Shown here one piece after another: positions 7,912 to 16,192 of a stretch of 57,843 nt of DNA (the first letter of the stretch is position 1; each line of letters starts with the position of its first letter). The position numbers and the translations under genes were made by a program. Source of the stretch: an uncultured bacterium (GTDB lineage Bacteria > Verrucomicrobiota > Lentisphaeria > Victivallales > UBA1829); NCBI GenBank assembly GCA_900548385.1, contig URKJ01000031.1, forward strand, positions 1 to 57,843. The letters are read 5' to 3'. The notes below the pieces were generated by a model that was not told where the DNA came from, did not search any database, and was given only the letters and a program-made list of their open reading frames with translations.

Positions 7912-8667
7912 ATGAACATTCTTCTAATCGTTGCCGTTAGTTTTATCTGCCTTTCGGTCGTTTTTCTGTTGCGGTGTATAAAAAGGAAAACGAATCGCGG
8001 GGGGAATGAGTTGACCGTGCTCCGTGAAATAGTGAAAGCTCTTCCCGGAAAATATGCAAATATTGCAAAGCAGGCGGACGCGGATTTATGGCAGGAGAGC
8101 ATCCCCGCCGGAGGAAAGCCGGGGATGCATGCTCTCGTCGTTCAGTTCGACGATACAGGGGAGGAATGTTCCTTTTATGACAAAATTTTCCCGCACTATA
8201 TGGTTATCCGCAGAATTCGTGCGAAAAGCCGGAAGACTGGGTCCCCTGCTGAGATCGAATTGCATCTGAACAGAGGGGTGCTGATCCAATACCGCTGCAC
8301 CATTCCTTTGAACGAACTTGACATCTCAACCGTGGATTATTCCGATCTGGAAGAACAGATTTTGCATGAAAAAGCTCCGGAATCCGAAGACGCAAAGAAA
8401 ATCACCAAACTTTTCCACGGAGTTTCGCCGGAACTTCTGGCACAACTGGAAATCGACGATATGTTTGAGATTGAGCTTGATAACGGGATCTTCCATACGA
8501 TTAAACAGTATGACAGCGGAAATTTTCTGGCAGTTGACCGCAAAGGTGCAGTCTTTCTGCTTTGCCATGATCCATATATGGTAAAGGAACTCTATTCATC
8601 AGTGTCTGATTTTCTGACCGCATGGAAACATGGCTCCATCAACGTAGCCGCAGAAGAATTTTTATAA
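7912..8667 (+). CDS. Membrane-anchored SUKH-like protein
   Basis: A 251-aa protein. The ATG at 7912 follows AAGGAGAAAGG; a nearer ATG at 7904 runs straight into a stop. Residues 3-22 form one membrane helix ending in a basic RCIKRKTNR stop-transfer, leaving the bulk in the cytoplasm. The C-terminal 60 residues (FHTIKQYDSGNFLAVDRKG ... VKELYSSVSDFLTAWKHG) resemble the end of SUKH (SMI1/KNR4) domains, a common immunity-protein fold. Residues 40-140 form a separate beta-rich domain. The SUKH assignment is from the pattern alone. Confidence 0.6.
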   Translation: MNILLIVAVSFICLSVVFLLRCIKRKTNRGGNELTVLREIVKALPGKYANIAKQADADLWQESIPAGGKPGMHALVVQFDDTGEECSFYDKIFPHYMVIRRIRAKSRKTGSPAEIELHLNRGVLIQYRCTIPLNELDISTVDYSDLEEQILHEKAPESEDAKKITKLFHGVSPELLAQLEIDDMFEIELDNGIFHTIKQYDSGNFLAVDRKGAVFLLCHDPYMVKELYSSVSDFLTAWKHGSINVAAEEFL

Positions 8668-8677
8668 TTTTCAAATA

Positions 8678-8709
8678 CCGTTCTCCGGCGGATTCGTTAC
8701 GGGGAACGG
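8678..8709 (+). repeat. Intercistronic hairpin
   Basis: Arms at 8678-8687 and 8700-8709 are complementary over ten bases with one G-U pair; the loop is 12 bases. No T-run follows, so it is unlikely to be an intrinsic terminator. A related sequence (GGCGATAAGTTACGGGGA) occurs in the 6792-6840 spacer, so this may be a spacer that travels with array modules. Confidence 0.45.
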
Positions 8710-8735
8710 TAAATGATGGAAAGGATTTGTGAATT

Positions 8736-8894
8736 ATGCCGGATTGGAAAAAGATATGGAACGGTACGCATTCCGGAATATCGGGAATAGTGATATTTCT
8801 GGCATTACTGATGCTTTACGGATCGGTGAATTATTCGTGGTTTCTGCTTGCGGAGTCCACCATTTACATTTATGACATTGGGAAAATAGCATGA
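8736..8894 (+). CDS. Small membrane protein (52 aa)
   Basis: Reads MPDWKKIWNGTHSGISG and then one or two membrane helices (IVIFLALLMLYG, then a WFLLAESTIYIY segment). GGAAAGGA lies about ten bases upstream. It may be complete or, given the many truncated heads here, the first part of a larger membrane protein. A 34-base spacer with AGGAGG separates it from the next gene. Confidence 0.5.
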   Translation: MPDWKKIWNGTHSGISGIVIFLALLMLYGSVNYSWFLLAESTIYIYDIGKIA

Positions 8895-8928
8895 ACCTCA
8901 CCTTTGGCGCACAATTCAGGAGGAAACG

Positions 8929-9231
8929 ATGATTCGCTGGATTTTTGCAATACCGTTCTTTCTGCTGTTCGGCATTCTTGCCATAGGACATATAGTTGGC
9001 ATGTGGCTGTTTTATGTAAAAAAGCAGAAAGTCGGATCAATGGTTCCATTCCTCGGCGGTATTTCCGGCGTGGTTGGATTGGCGATACTGGATTGGAAAC
9101 TCGCGTTATGCTGGTTCTGGATTCCTCTTTTGTCGGATCTTGGCTGTTTACCGATTGGATTGGCATGGTGTGCTTATACGGTCGTGTTCCATTGCAGGAA
9201 AACGGGCTGGCACGGGGGAGGGGACTTATGA
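8929..9231 (+). CDS. Small polytopic membrane protein (100 aa)
   Basis: A strong Shine-Dalgarno (AGGAGG, five bases) precedes the ATG. The protein has about four hydrophobic segments: residues 2-22 (WIFAIPFFLLFGILAIGH), 41-58, 60-75 and 76-88. A conserved-looking VPFLGGISG sits in the loop. I recall small proteins of this plan beside other accessory membrane genes, but know no function. The stop overlaps the next start (ATGATG), so they are co-translated. Confidence 0.7.
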   Translation: MIRWIFAIPFFLLFGILAIGHIVGMWLFYVKKQKVGSMVPFLGGISGVVGLAILDWKLALCWFWIPLLSDLGCLPIGLAWCAYTVVFHCRKTGWHGGGDL

Positions 9232-9995
9232 TGAAGATAAAACGGAATCTTCGAAATATCGGCTTGGCGGTTCTGCTCGGATGCGTGCTGTTTCCGTTTT
9301 CGACATTGACCGCCGATTCGGAACTGTATGTCGAGCCGTCCGCTCCGGTCCAGGAAATTTTCAAGGCGGCAGAGAAAGCAGTCGGCAAACTGGAAGAACT
9401 GCCGCCGGAAACCTTTACCGCATCGACAAGGCCGGGAAGCATGAAAGCGGTACGGGCATGGCAGGATATCGCCGCTCTCGACGAACAGCTTTTGAATTAT
9501 GTTTTTCTGCGGGAACTTTACGGGGGCGAATCGCTGGAACTCAAATGGCGGCAGTACCCGGCCGGATGCCGGGACAAGCGGATTTTGCTGTTGCTGTTGA
9601 GCTGGAATTATCTGCCGGACCGTTTCGATGACGAGGCGTATCCGGATGGAACCATCAGGTTTTGGGATTTATCCGCATGGGATCCTGCGTCCAGGGAATA
9701 TCGGGAGCGCCGCGAGGAAATCGAATATGTTCGCAAACACGGTCGCGCCGCCCATGACCGCATCACCCGCATCATAGCAAAAGGCTATTCCGAAAGCCGC
9801 TGGACACAGGGCTTTATTCTTGGCGGATGTTTGCTGTGGTGGCTTGGCTGCGCTGTTCTTCATCCGTTTTTGCGCCGAAAAGAGAACGGGCACAATTTCC
9901 CGACAACCGCTTCCGTTACCGTTCGCTGGCTTGGGATTCTCGTCCCGGTTGCGGTCATGGCTGTGGTTTTAATCTTACAGACAATCAAAGGATAG
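9228..9995 (+). CDS. Exported or membrane-anchored hypothetical protein
   Basis: A 255-aa protein. The start is one of two adjacent ATGs at 9228/9231 overlapping the previous stop. An N-terminal signal-like helix (residues about 10-28, ending LTADSEL) is followed by a hydrophilic helical domain rich in Arg and Glu, then two C-terminal helices (GGCLLWWLGCAVL and LGILVPVAVMAVVLIL). The soluble part therefore lies outside the cytoplasm between membrane anchors if the first segment is a signal. No motif recognised. Nearby membrane genes with the same orientation suggest one unit. Confidence 0.65.
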   Translation: MMKIKRNLRNIGLAVLLGCVLFPFSTLTADSELYVEPSAPVQEIFKAAEKAVGKLEELPPETFTASTRPGSMKAVRAWQDIAALDEQLLNYVFLRELYGGESLELKWRQYPAGCRDKRILLLLLSWNYLPDRFDDEAYPDGTIRFWDLSAWDPASREYRERREEIEYVRKHGRAAHDRITRIIAKGYSESRWTQGFILGGCLLWWLGCAVLHPFLRRKENGHNFPTTASVTVRWLGILVPVAVMAVVLILQTIKG

Positions 9996-10007
9996 GAGAT
10001 ACAATAC

Positions 10008-11129
10008 ATGGGCGCGGAAAATGCAAAAAACGGCTGTTCCTGTCTCTACGGGGGCCTTTTTGGGGTATTGCTGTTTTTTATAGCCGCGGGAGCGCTTCTA
10101 GTGTCCCGTTTCCGGTCCGCATGGTATGGATATGTGCTTGGTGCGACAGTCGGACTGTTGGCCTTCTGTCTCGCATTGAAGTTGTTGAATCTGTTGATGA
10201 TCGCCATTGACGGAAATGGCAGACCGCCTTGCCGTTGTTGCGGAGCAAAGGGGCTGATTGTTACGGAAATGACGAATGGCAAGGCCTCCTGCAAGGTGGA
10301 CGGAGCGTGGACGATGGTATGCCGTCAATGTGGTGAACGCTATCTGCAAAAAGAAAGACGCTGTTTTGTTTTGGACAAGCAGAATCGAAAAACGCCGTGG
10401 GTGCGCTGGAAACCATTTCGAGGCTGGCGAATGGATGAACTTCCGATCCCTCAAAAGAAAGTATATCGCGGAATCTCCGTAGTCAATACCGTCGAAACCG
10501 TCGGGCTCCTTTGGGATTTCATCAAATCCCGGAATTTCAAGTTCTGTCTGTATGACAATGGCGGAGATGGAACCGGCATGGATGCGGACGACCATGCCGC
10601 ACAAAAATTTTACCTGTCCGAGCCATTCATCCCCAAGGATTTTTTCCCTCCGGAATATTGGAATGAATATCATGCTCTTGACAAGTCCGCTTTGCGCTTA
10701 TGGAGAAACTCGACCTATCGTCTTGCCGAATGCGATGAGGATTTTTATTCATTCTTAAAGTTGGGGCTAGGAATGAGTATGGGTGTCGCCGCTTTTTTCA
10801 ACACGTTTATTCCATTTGCGGAAATTTATCAACACATGCATCATGGTTCGTTTGATCATCGGCTTTCCGCATCATGCGAATTGTTCATTGAAACTGCCGG
10901 ACATGACAACTGGTATCTTGATATTTATTCAAAAGATAAAACCATGCTTGAAACTTTGGCGCAAATCTACACGGTGGGAAATTATCAAGTGTGCCGTGTC
11001 ATCGCCGATGACAGCGGCGATGACGCCGTGTATGAGTTTCATGGGTTTCTCGAAAAAATATCAAAAAGTTCTCCACCGGTTCCCAACAAGGTTTTCGATT
11101 GGAACTTATATAACGACACAGAGGATTAA
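10008..11129 (+). CDS. Membrane/zinc-ribbon hypothetical protein
   Basis: A 373-aa protein beginning MGAENAKNGCS. Two membrane helices lie at about residues 14-33 and 40-63, then a zinc ribbon of two pairs (CRCCG at about 75 and CRQCGE at about 107). The C-terminal 230 residues form a soluble domain starting near VVNTVETVGLLWDFIKS and including a YLDIYSKDKTMLETL segment. The start context 'ACATGGGCGCGGAA' recurs at 11133 and 14588, and a fragment of the C-terminal domain recurs at 14489-14584. This makes it a reference copy for relics elsewhere in the array. Function unknown. Confidence 0.7.
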   Translation: MGAENAKNGCSCLYGGLFGVLLFFIAAGALLVSRFRSAWYGYVLGATVGLLAFCLALKLLNLLMIAIDGNGRPPCRCCGAKGLIVTEMTNGKASCKVDGAWTMVCRQCGERYLQKERRCFVLDKQNRKTPWVRWKPFRGWRMDELPIPQKKVYRGISVVNTVETVGLLWDFIKSRNFKFCLYDNGGDGTGMDADDHAAQKFYLSEPFIPKDFFPPEYWNEYHALDKSALRLWRNSTYRLAECDEDFYSFLKLGLGMSMGVAAFFNTFIPFAEIYQHMHHGSFDHRLSASCELFIETAGHDNWYLDIYSKDKTMLETLAQIYTVGNYQVCRVIADDSGDDAVYEFHGFLEKISKSSPPVPNKVFDWNLYNDTED

Positions 11130-11132
11130 CAC

Positions 11133-11202
11133 ATGGGCGCGGAAGCATATACTTGAATGACGAAATACAGGAAGAATTTCGTGGACGAGTTGCAGCAGAG
11201 CG
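11133..11202 (+). pseudogene. Head relic of the gene family at 14588
   Basis: Bases 11127-11152 are identical over 26 bases to 14582-14607, covering the ribosome-binding region, start codon and first codons (MGAEAYT). Here a TGA follows at codon 8, and the homology continues with mismatches to about 11202. It is the 5' end of a second copy of the 14588 family with the body gone. Confidence 0.7.
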
Positions 11203-11239
11203 TTCACTTTACAAATAAGAAAAGTAAGGGAAATACAGC

Positions 11240-11671
11240 ATGTCAGACAATCAAACAATCTTCATTCCGGTTGAACCGTCTTATGTACCGGATGATAACA
11301 CCGTCCAAAGGATCAAAGAGCTTGCTTCTGCTGTTTTGAAAATTTTTGATCAAGTACAATTCGTTGACTGTGGCGAAAATCTTGAACAAATAACATGTCC
11401 TTTTTGCCGGGCGGATTTGTCCGACTGGTGGAGCGAGGCGATGAATACAGCTTATTCTCCGGAATCCGGGTTCTCCAATCTCTCTGTTTCATTACCATGC
11501 TGCGGTAGAAAATCTTCCTTGAATGAGCTGGATTACAACTGGCCTATTGGTTTCGGTAGAACTTCCTTGACGTTTGATGATAATGAACTGCCGTTTCAGC
11601 AGGAGGAACTTTTGACGCGACTTCAACACCTGTCCGGCATTGCATGGCGAGTTGTCAGACGGCATATTTAA
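11240..11671 (+). CDS. Conserved hypothetical zinc-binding protein (143 aa)
   Basis: The ATG at 11240 follows AAGTAAGGG. It has CPFC (residues 53-56) and CC (about residues 89-90), which together make a plausible zinc site, with WWSEAMNTAY and SLNELDYNWPIGFGR between and after. I recall this layout (DCGEN, CPFC, WW, PCCG, SLN, GFA) from a small conserved family found near toxin/immunity genes, but I cannot name it. No signal peptide or membrane helix. It lies between two head relics, at 11133 and 11691. A cytoplasmic immunity protein is a reasonable guess. Confidence 0.65.
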   Translation: MSDNQTIFIPVEPSYVPDDNTVQRIKELASAVLKIFDQVQFVDCGENLEQITCPFCRADLSDWWSEAMNTAYSPESGFSNLSVSLPCCGRKSSLNELDYNWPIGFGRTSLTFDDNELPFQQEELLTRLQHLSGIAWRVVRRHI

Positions 11672-11690
11672 CTGACGAGGATCTCTGTTT

Positions 11691-11783
11691 ATGGGCGGAT
11701 ATATTGGACTGAAGAAATACAAAAAGAATCTTGCGGACGCTTTACAGGCCGCGCGGGAAGGAGGAACTCATGGGCAATCTTAA
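11691..11783 (+). pseudogene. Second head relic of the 14588 family (30 codons)
   Basis: Reads MGGYIGLKKYKKNLADALQA and then AREGG before running out of family similarity and ending at TAA 11781. It aligns with the first 25 residues of the intact protein at 14588 (MGAEAYTWVTKYKKNLADAL). Its end supplies the GGAGGA ribosome binding site of the next gene (ATG 11770), which overlaps it in another frame. The body is missing. Confidence 0.65.
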
Positions 11784-13200
11784 TCATTTTTTGCAGTCAA
11801 CCGTAGGAGAAATACTGGGACGGCGGATTTTGCTGGCTCCGGCGGATGAATTCGGACGACTGGCACGGGAAGCATCCGAGCCAATCAGCAAACTTTTTTA
11901 TTGGAGTCTGTGTGCCGCCATTCCGTTGGCTCTGCTGGGGAATGCTCTTTGCGGGACTTTCGGGGTAAATGGATATGCCGGGAAGTTTCTGGCGGTCAGT
12001 GCCGTTCTGCTGATCCCGCAAGGCGTTCTGGCGGTGTTCCTGCTGAAACGATCCGAACTTGCAAAACAGCGTTTGAATCTTCGCTGGCTGTTGATGTTCC
12101 TGCTCTGGGGAATGGCCGCCGCTTTTTTGACCGGAATCTTTCTATGGATGCTCGCTGAACTCGCGGTCAATGCCGAAGAAATGAAACGTTTTACTGAAAT
12201 TGTGAATCACGAGAATTTCCGCACCGTAAAATCTCCGGGATGGGGAGTGATTTTATGGAGTTTCCTGTATCTGATCGGCATTTTCGTACTTCCATTATTC
12301 ATATCTTTTTTCTGGAATGCGCTGATTGTGCAAACTGCAACGCTTTTCGGCGCACCTCCTCCGCAAATCAACTCGAATTGGCTTGATGATGTGGCTGGAC
12401 ATTGGGATGATATGGCGGAAATTTATCAATGTTCTTCTGGTCAGCTGACTGAAACGGATCAGGAATACATCTTTTCCGCCGCGGCTGCCCCGCTGGCATT
12501 TTTTATGAAATGGATTGTGATCAATCATCTGGAAGGCGAAATTCACCAGAATACACCGGAATGCGCGGCGTTGCGGAACGGGACCATGGAGGCGGCGGAA
12601 TTCATCATGTTCTGCTGTGATTCAACTCTTACATTGGAGAGCGTCAACCCGGAGGCCCATGAGTTTGTGCGGGGCTATTATCCGCACTATCAGAATGAAT
12701 ATTTCTGCTGGTTCGGCCGTCATGTCGATCCGCGTACAGGGCTTTATGTGCCATCGCCCGGCGACTACGAAAAATTCGCCCCGATCATAGACCGGAATTA
12801 TCGGGCATGGATGATTTCACAAGGAGCTTTTGCCGATTTTGAAATTCCGGAGGAATTGAGGTCTTCGGCGACCCCCTTTTCCGTCTGGCTGGAACGTAAG
12901 ATCCCCTGTGCCGCTCTGCAAACCGAGGCATATAATATTTTTGCGGAAGCGTATGCGGAAATCCTTGAATTGAGCGCGCTTCCGGAATCAGAACGGGTTT
13001 CCGCATTCTGCCGCGTGCTTCTTGACTTTGTGGAAGGATTCAATATTCTGGACCGTTATGAACCGTGGATCGAAACCATGGAACGCGAGGAAATCTACGA
13101 AGCAGCTCTTCAACTCCGGGAACTGGCGCGCGAGCAAGTTGGTATTGTGATGGATGATGATGAATTTTCAGCGCTCTTTGACGAAAATCGGGAGTGGTGA
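11770..13200 (+). CDS. Polytopic membrane protein with C-terminal acidic domain
   Basis: A 476-aa protein. The ATG at 11770 is preceded by GGAGGAACTC. Four or more hydrophobic segments lie in two pairs (about residues 43-95 and 97-140, then 155-190), followed by a 280-aa soluble domain with many aromatic and acidic residues. The final 40 residues (EREEIYEAALQLRELAREQ ... LFDENREW) are homologous to the end of the short ORF at 14250-14486, so that tail recurs. Both are followed by a TGA in the same context (GGGAGTGGTGAG). Function unknown. The recurring REW tail suggests an exchangeable C-terminal module. Confidence 0.65.
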   Translation: MGNLNHFLQSTVGEILGRRILLAPADEFGRLAREASEPISKLFYWSLCAAIPLALLGNALCGTFGVNGYAGKFLAVSAVLLIPQGVLAVFLLKRSELAKQRLNLRWLLMFLLWGMAAAFLTGIFLWMLAELAVNAEEMKRFTEIVNHENFRTVKSPGWGVILWSFLYLIGIFVLPLFISFFWNALIVQTATLFGAPPPQINSNWLDDVAGHWDDMAEIYQCSSGQLTETDQEYIFSAAAAPLAFFMKWIVINHLEGEIHQNTPECAALRNGTMEAAEFIMFCCDSTLTLESVNPEAHEFVRGYYPHYQNEYFCWFGRHVDPRTGLYVPSPGDYEKFAPIIDRNYRAWMISQGAFADFEIPEELRSSATPFSVWLERKIPCAALQTEAYNIFAEAYAEILELSALPESERVSAFCRVLLDFVEGFNILDRYEPWIETMEREEIYEAALQLRELAREQVGIVMDDDEFSALFDENREW

Positions 13201-13203
13201 GAT

Positions 13204-14292
13204 ATGAGGATTGTAGAGAGAATAAAAGCTCTTTTGGGCCGACCACGAATGTGTCCTGTTTATTGCTGGTACAATGCCAGATTGCAAAAATATCTGGTCT
13301 GCCAGTTTATCCGGCAGAAGTGGAAATACGGCTGTTTAATGGATGGCGTGGTCGTTTTCAACTGGCAAGGCGACAAAACGATAACCGCTGATGAATTCCA
13401 AACCATGCGATCCAAAGCTTCGCTACACTATTTTTTCCCGCCGCGTCCGCGGATTCTTGAATATTGCTTCGAGGCTCCTCCGTTTCATCGTTATTCCTCT
13501 GCAAAATGCAGGAATACGTTTTGGTATGAATTTGAGATGCTTGCCGCCGGTGGATACCGGGGCTTTCGGCATGAAGAATTCATCAAAGTTCAGGCAGAAA
13601 ATATTGATTTATGTGGAAAACAGTTTGTTACCATCCGGAATTCGCAACTGGGAGTGGTAAAAATTGATTATAATGTGAATAACCTTAGCCTTTGCTTGTC
13701 CTCCGTCAGACGGGTTGTCGATCAGGATTGCGGTCGACGGTTATATTTGCACTTGCTGCAAAGTCAGTATTTCCCGGACGGCTTGAAAAAACTGACGCGA
13801 CTGTTGATTCAGGATCTTTATCGAATTGATTTGGAAGAGGTTGCCGCGAAATATCCTGAATTGACCGCGTTGATGATTGATAATGATCAAATTACCTGTA
13901 CTATGCTGAACAATCTTTCCGCATTGAAAAGACTTCCGAAACTGGAATACTTACGTCTGCAAAAGGTATTCGGATTTAATGCTTCGGAAATACCCGGCCC
14001 GGAGGACTTGCCTCGGCTTTACTGGATTGAGCTTGAGGGGTATCCGGCAGAGGCAAAGGAAATGCTGGAAAAATTGTGGCGTTCGGTAGAAGGAGTGACA
14101 TTAAACCTCTCAAAAGACAGAACAAAAAAATGGTTGGAGGAAAATCGCTATAATCCATTCTGGGATTGGGGAGATCGGGATTGGATACCGCTTGAGAAAG
14201 TTCAAACCGCCAATCTGATTTATCAAGAAGCGATGCGCGGATTCAGCAATTGGAACAACTCCCCCCGGAGGAAGTTACTCCGGAATTTCTAA
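13204..14292 (+). CDS. Leucine-rich-repeat-like hypothetical protein
   Basis: A 362-aa protein that starts four bases after the previous stop. Residues about 195-295 contain irregular leucine-rich units (LKKLTRLLIQDLYRIDLEE, LTALMIDNDQITCTMLNNL, LKRLPKLEYLRLQ). The C-terminal motif NPFWDWGDRDWIPLEKV is one I recall from LRR-type accessory proteins with an NPFxDWDGxxxIP end. An N-terminal beta-rich domain of about 190 residues precedes the repeats. The last 14 codons overlap the frame of the tail relic at 14250, so the natural C-terminus may have been replaced at a junction. Function unknown. Confidence 0.65.
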   Translation: MRIVERIKALLGRPRMCPVYCWYNARLQKYLVCQFIRQKWKYGCLMDGVVVFNWQGDKTITADEFQTMRSKASLHYFFPPRPRILEYCFEAPPFHRYSSAKCRNTFWYEFEMLAAGGYRGFRHEEFIKVQAENIDLCGKQFVTIRNSQLGVVKIDYNVNNLSLCLSSVRRVVDQDCGRRLYLHLLQSQYFPDGLKKLTRLLIQDLYRIDLEEVAAKYPELTALMIDNDQITCTMLNNLSALKRLPKLEYLRLQKVFGFNASEIPGPEDLPRLYWIELEGYPAEAKEMLEKLWRSVEGVTLNLSKDRTKKWLEENRYNPFWDWGDRDWIPLEKVQTANLIYQEAMRGFSNWNNSPRRKLLRNF

Positions 14293-14486
14293 GCATAATC
14301 CGTGAATTTATCCACAGACTGAATCAGTTGAACGGAAAAGGTGCAGAACAATTTATTGATGATGAAGATCGTGAAATGATCTATAGTGCTATCGATAAAT
14401 TTCTAAATCTTGCCCGTAACCGAAGCGGTCTGAAAATCACGGAAGATTGTGTTAAACAGCTCTTTGACTCTGAACGGGAGTGGTGA
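14250..14486 (+). pseudogene. Tail relic sharing the REW C-terminus of the 11770 gene
   Basis: A 78-codon frame from a TTG at 14250 (no good ribosome binding site; open frame continues upstream). Its last 40 residues (DREMIYSAIDKFLNLARNR ... LFDSEREW) align with the C-terminus of the 11770-13200 protein, and the stop contexts match. The frame overlaps the 3' end of the LRR-like gene. This is best read as the 3' part of a second copy that lost its head. It might be expressed as a short protein. Confidence 0.55.
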
Positions 14487-14488
14487 GG

Positions 14489-14584
14489 AATGCCGAAACC
14501 ATCGGGTTATTTTGGAATTTCATCAAATCCCATTCTTTAGAGGAAATTGCTAAACGCATTGAAATCGCAAAGAAAGGCAGATAA
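14489..14584 (+). pseudogene. Fragment of the 10008 family
   Basis: With no start codon, the frame reads NAETIGLFWNFIKSHS and ends in TAA at 14582. The first 14 residues align with the VETVGLLWDFIKS motif of the protein at 10008-11129, and the DNA retains an identical TTTCATCAAATCCC run. The fragment ends just before the start region of the 14588 gene, so another recombination junction sits here. Confidence 0.6.
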
Positions 14585-14587
14585 CAC

Positions 14588-15820
14588 ATGGGCGCGGAAG
14601 CATATACCTGGGTGACGAAATACAAGAAAAATCTCGCGGACGCATTGCGGGCCGCGCGGGAAGAAACGTTCGCGGCGGGGAAGTTCATCGGCGCGGACGA
14701 ACATCCCGCGACTATGGAAGAAGCCGTCGATCTCGGCGCGGAAGCGGGAACCGGTTCGATTCTGGACATTACGGGTGTCAGCGAATGTCCGGAACTCTGT
14801 TCTGTCTGTCCGCTGACGTCGGAGGAACTGATCGAATTCTTCGGCTCGGAACGCCCGACGTTCGCTCAAATCGAGCAATGCGCTCCGTTCTGGGAATCCT
14901 TTGACCGCGGCGAAGCGCGGGCCGTGACGCTTTACAAAAACGACAGACCTGTGCAAATCTGTTTCGCCGGGTGGACCATTGACGCCCCCGCTGCCGGGAG
15001 CGGCGGTATTCCGGTGAATAATGAGAAAGAGAATGACACAATTCTGAATACAACGGAAAACGGCTGGCCGACATGGGATTTGACAAAACCGCTTCGAGTC
15101 ATTTATCTTATTCCGGGAGAGAATCTTCGTGAACCGGCTTCCGAACTTGTGTGTAAAGCACAGGCGCGTTTCGCCGATTGGGGGCATTTCGCACTCTTGA
15201 ATCATGGACGGGATCTTTCCTTTGCGTTTCCGGCTTCCAAGGCGATTGATTCCCGGTCGCCGGAGGAAGAAACGATTTTATCGGAAATGAGTGATTTTTT
15301 CCACTCTGTCCGGCATGAGCATACCGGACTTCTGGACAGTCGGTATATCAACTTTCCCAATGGAAGAAACCGGATTATGGTAGTGACCTCGATGGCGGAA
15401 TCCGATTCTTACAATCAGTTAATGCTCAAGGTAACACATACCGACACGATTGCACTGAATCACCCCATGACCGTTACATTGAAATTCCGCCATCGAAGCA
15501 TGTATCTTGAGGAAGGCGAAGTCCCGAACTTCACAAACGCGATTGAAAAATCCGAAAAGATCATCTCAGAATGGTTCTGCGAAGCGAAAATGGTTGGATT
15601 TCAGAATGAATTTGTTTTCAATGATGATTTTTATATTGAACGGGTCAAGAATGGCTGTAAGTTTGAAATTACTTGTTCCGCGCCGGTTCAGTTTCCATTT
15701 TGGGAGTTGTATCTGCGTTTGCGTTCCGGCTTGACGGATAACGAGCGTTTCGGGACGTTGTCGTTTGCCGGCTCAAGAGTTCGAAAGACAAGAAAGGTCG
15801 AGATACATGGGAATCATTGA
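14588..15820 (+). CDS. Intact head-family protein, two domains
   Basis: A 410-aa protein. Residues 1 to about 135 form the family N-terminal domain (MGAEAYTWVTKYKKNLADAL ... LTSEELIEFFGSERPT ... RPVQICFAGWTID), the only intact copy of the head found also at 11133 and 11691. Residues about 155-400 form a second domain with a FADWGHFALLNHGRDLSFAF segment and a beta-rich end. The join between domains near residue 140 (APAAGSGG) looks like a linker or fusion point. No enzymatic motif, signal peptide or membrane helix. G+C content is high in the first 450 bases and lower after, consistent with a composite gene. The 3' end overlaps the next gene by 14 bases. Confidence 0.7.
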   Translation: MGAEAYTWVTKYKKNLADALRAAREETFAAGKFIGADEHPATMEEAVDLGAEAGTGSILDITGVSECPELCSVCPLTSEELIEFFGSERPTFAQIEQCAPFWESFDRGEARAVTLYKNDRPVQICFAGWTIDAPAAGSGGIPVNNEKENDTILNTTENGWPTWDLTKPLRVIYLIPGENLREPASELVCKAQARFADWGHFALLNHGRDLSFAFPASKAIDSRSPEEETILSEMSDFFHSVRHEHTGLLDSRYINFPNGRNRIMVVTSMAESDSYNQLMLKVTHTDTIALNHPMTVTLKFRHRSMYLEEGEVPNFTNAIEKSEKIISEWFCEAKMVGFQNEFVFNDDFYIERVKNGCKFEITCSAPVQFPFWELYLRLRSGLTDNERFGTLSFAGSRVRKTRKVEIHGNH

Positions 15821-16097
15821 AAAAATCAAAGAATTTTTCGGACAGGGTACTATTGTTTTTGATACATGGTCGTTCGGCGACTATGGAAAAATTGAAAATA
15901 TCCTGAAAGACATGGGTGGTCGTTTGGTCAAGGGATATGGCATGCCCACTGTCATGGATGGAAAAATCTACAAGGTCAATGGGTATAGAATTAAGATAGA
16001 GCAGTGGGATTATGAATGCCTGAGACTTTGCGGCAAAAAAGAGATCATTGAAGAAGTCAGAGCAAAATTCGAGGCGACGCATGGGAATCCTTGCTGA
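15807..16097 (+). CDS. Small hypothetical protein (96 aa)
   Basis: The ATG at 15807 overlaps the previous gene by 14 bases; the longer in-frame reading from 15765 lacks a ribosome binding site. Starts MGIIEKIKEFFGQGTIVFD, a short basic N-terminal helix of the type also seen at 13204 and 17362 (MRIVERIKALLG, MTIFEKIKIWCK), then an alpha/beta domain of about 80 residues. The shared start suggests a common leader at gene heads in this array. No motif recognised; possibly a complete small immunity-type protein. Confidence 0.6.
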   Translation: MGIIEKIKEFFGQGTIVFDTWSFGDYGKIENILKDMGGRLVKGYGMPTVMDGKIYKVNGYRIKIEQWDYECLRLCGKKEIIEEVRAKFEATHGNPC

Positions 16098-16128
16098 AAA
16101 TCAATCTTCAACAATTTTAAAATTTGAC

Positions 16129-16157
16129 TTGCAAAATATATATTAACGTGTTATCTT
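16129..16157 (+). promoter_or_regulatory. Predicted sigma-70-type promoter for the AAA+ ATPase gene
   Basis: TTGCAA at 16129-16134 and TATCTT at 16152-16157 with a 17-base spacer, each 4/6 to consensus, within an A+T-rich 95-base gap. An alternative -35 is TTGACT at 16124. The start codon lies 36 bases downstream. It suggests the ATPase gene starts a new transcript. Confidence 0.45.
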
Positions 16158-16192
16158 ATGCTTGAAGTCATACCATCACATGAGGCAACACC

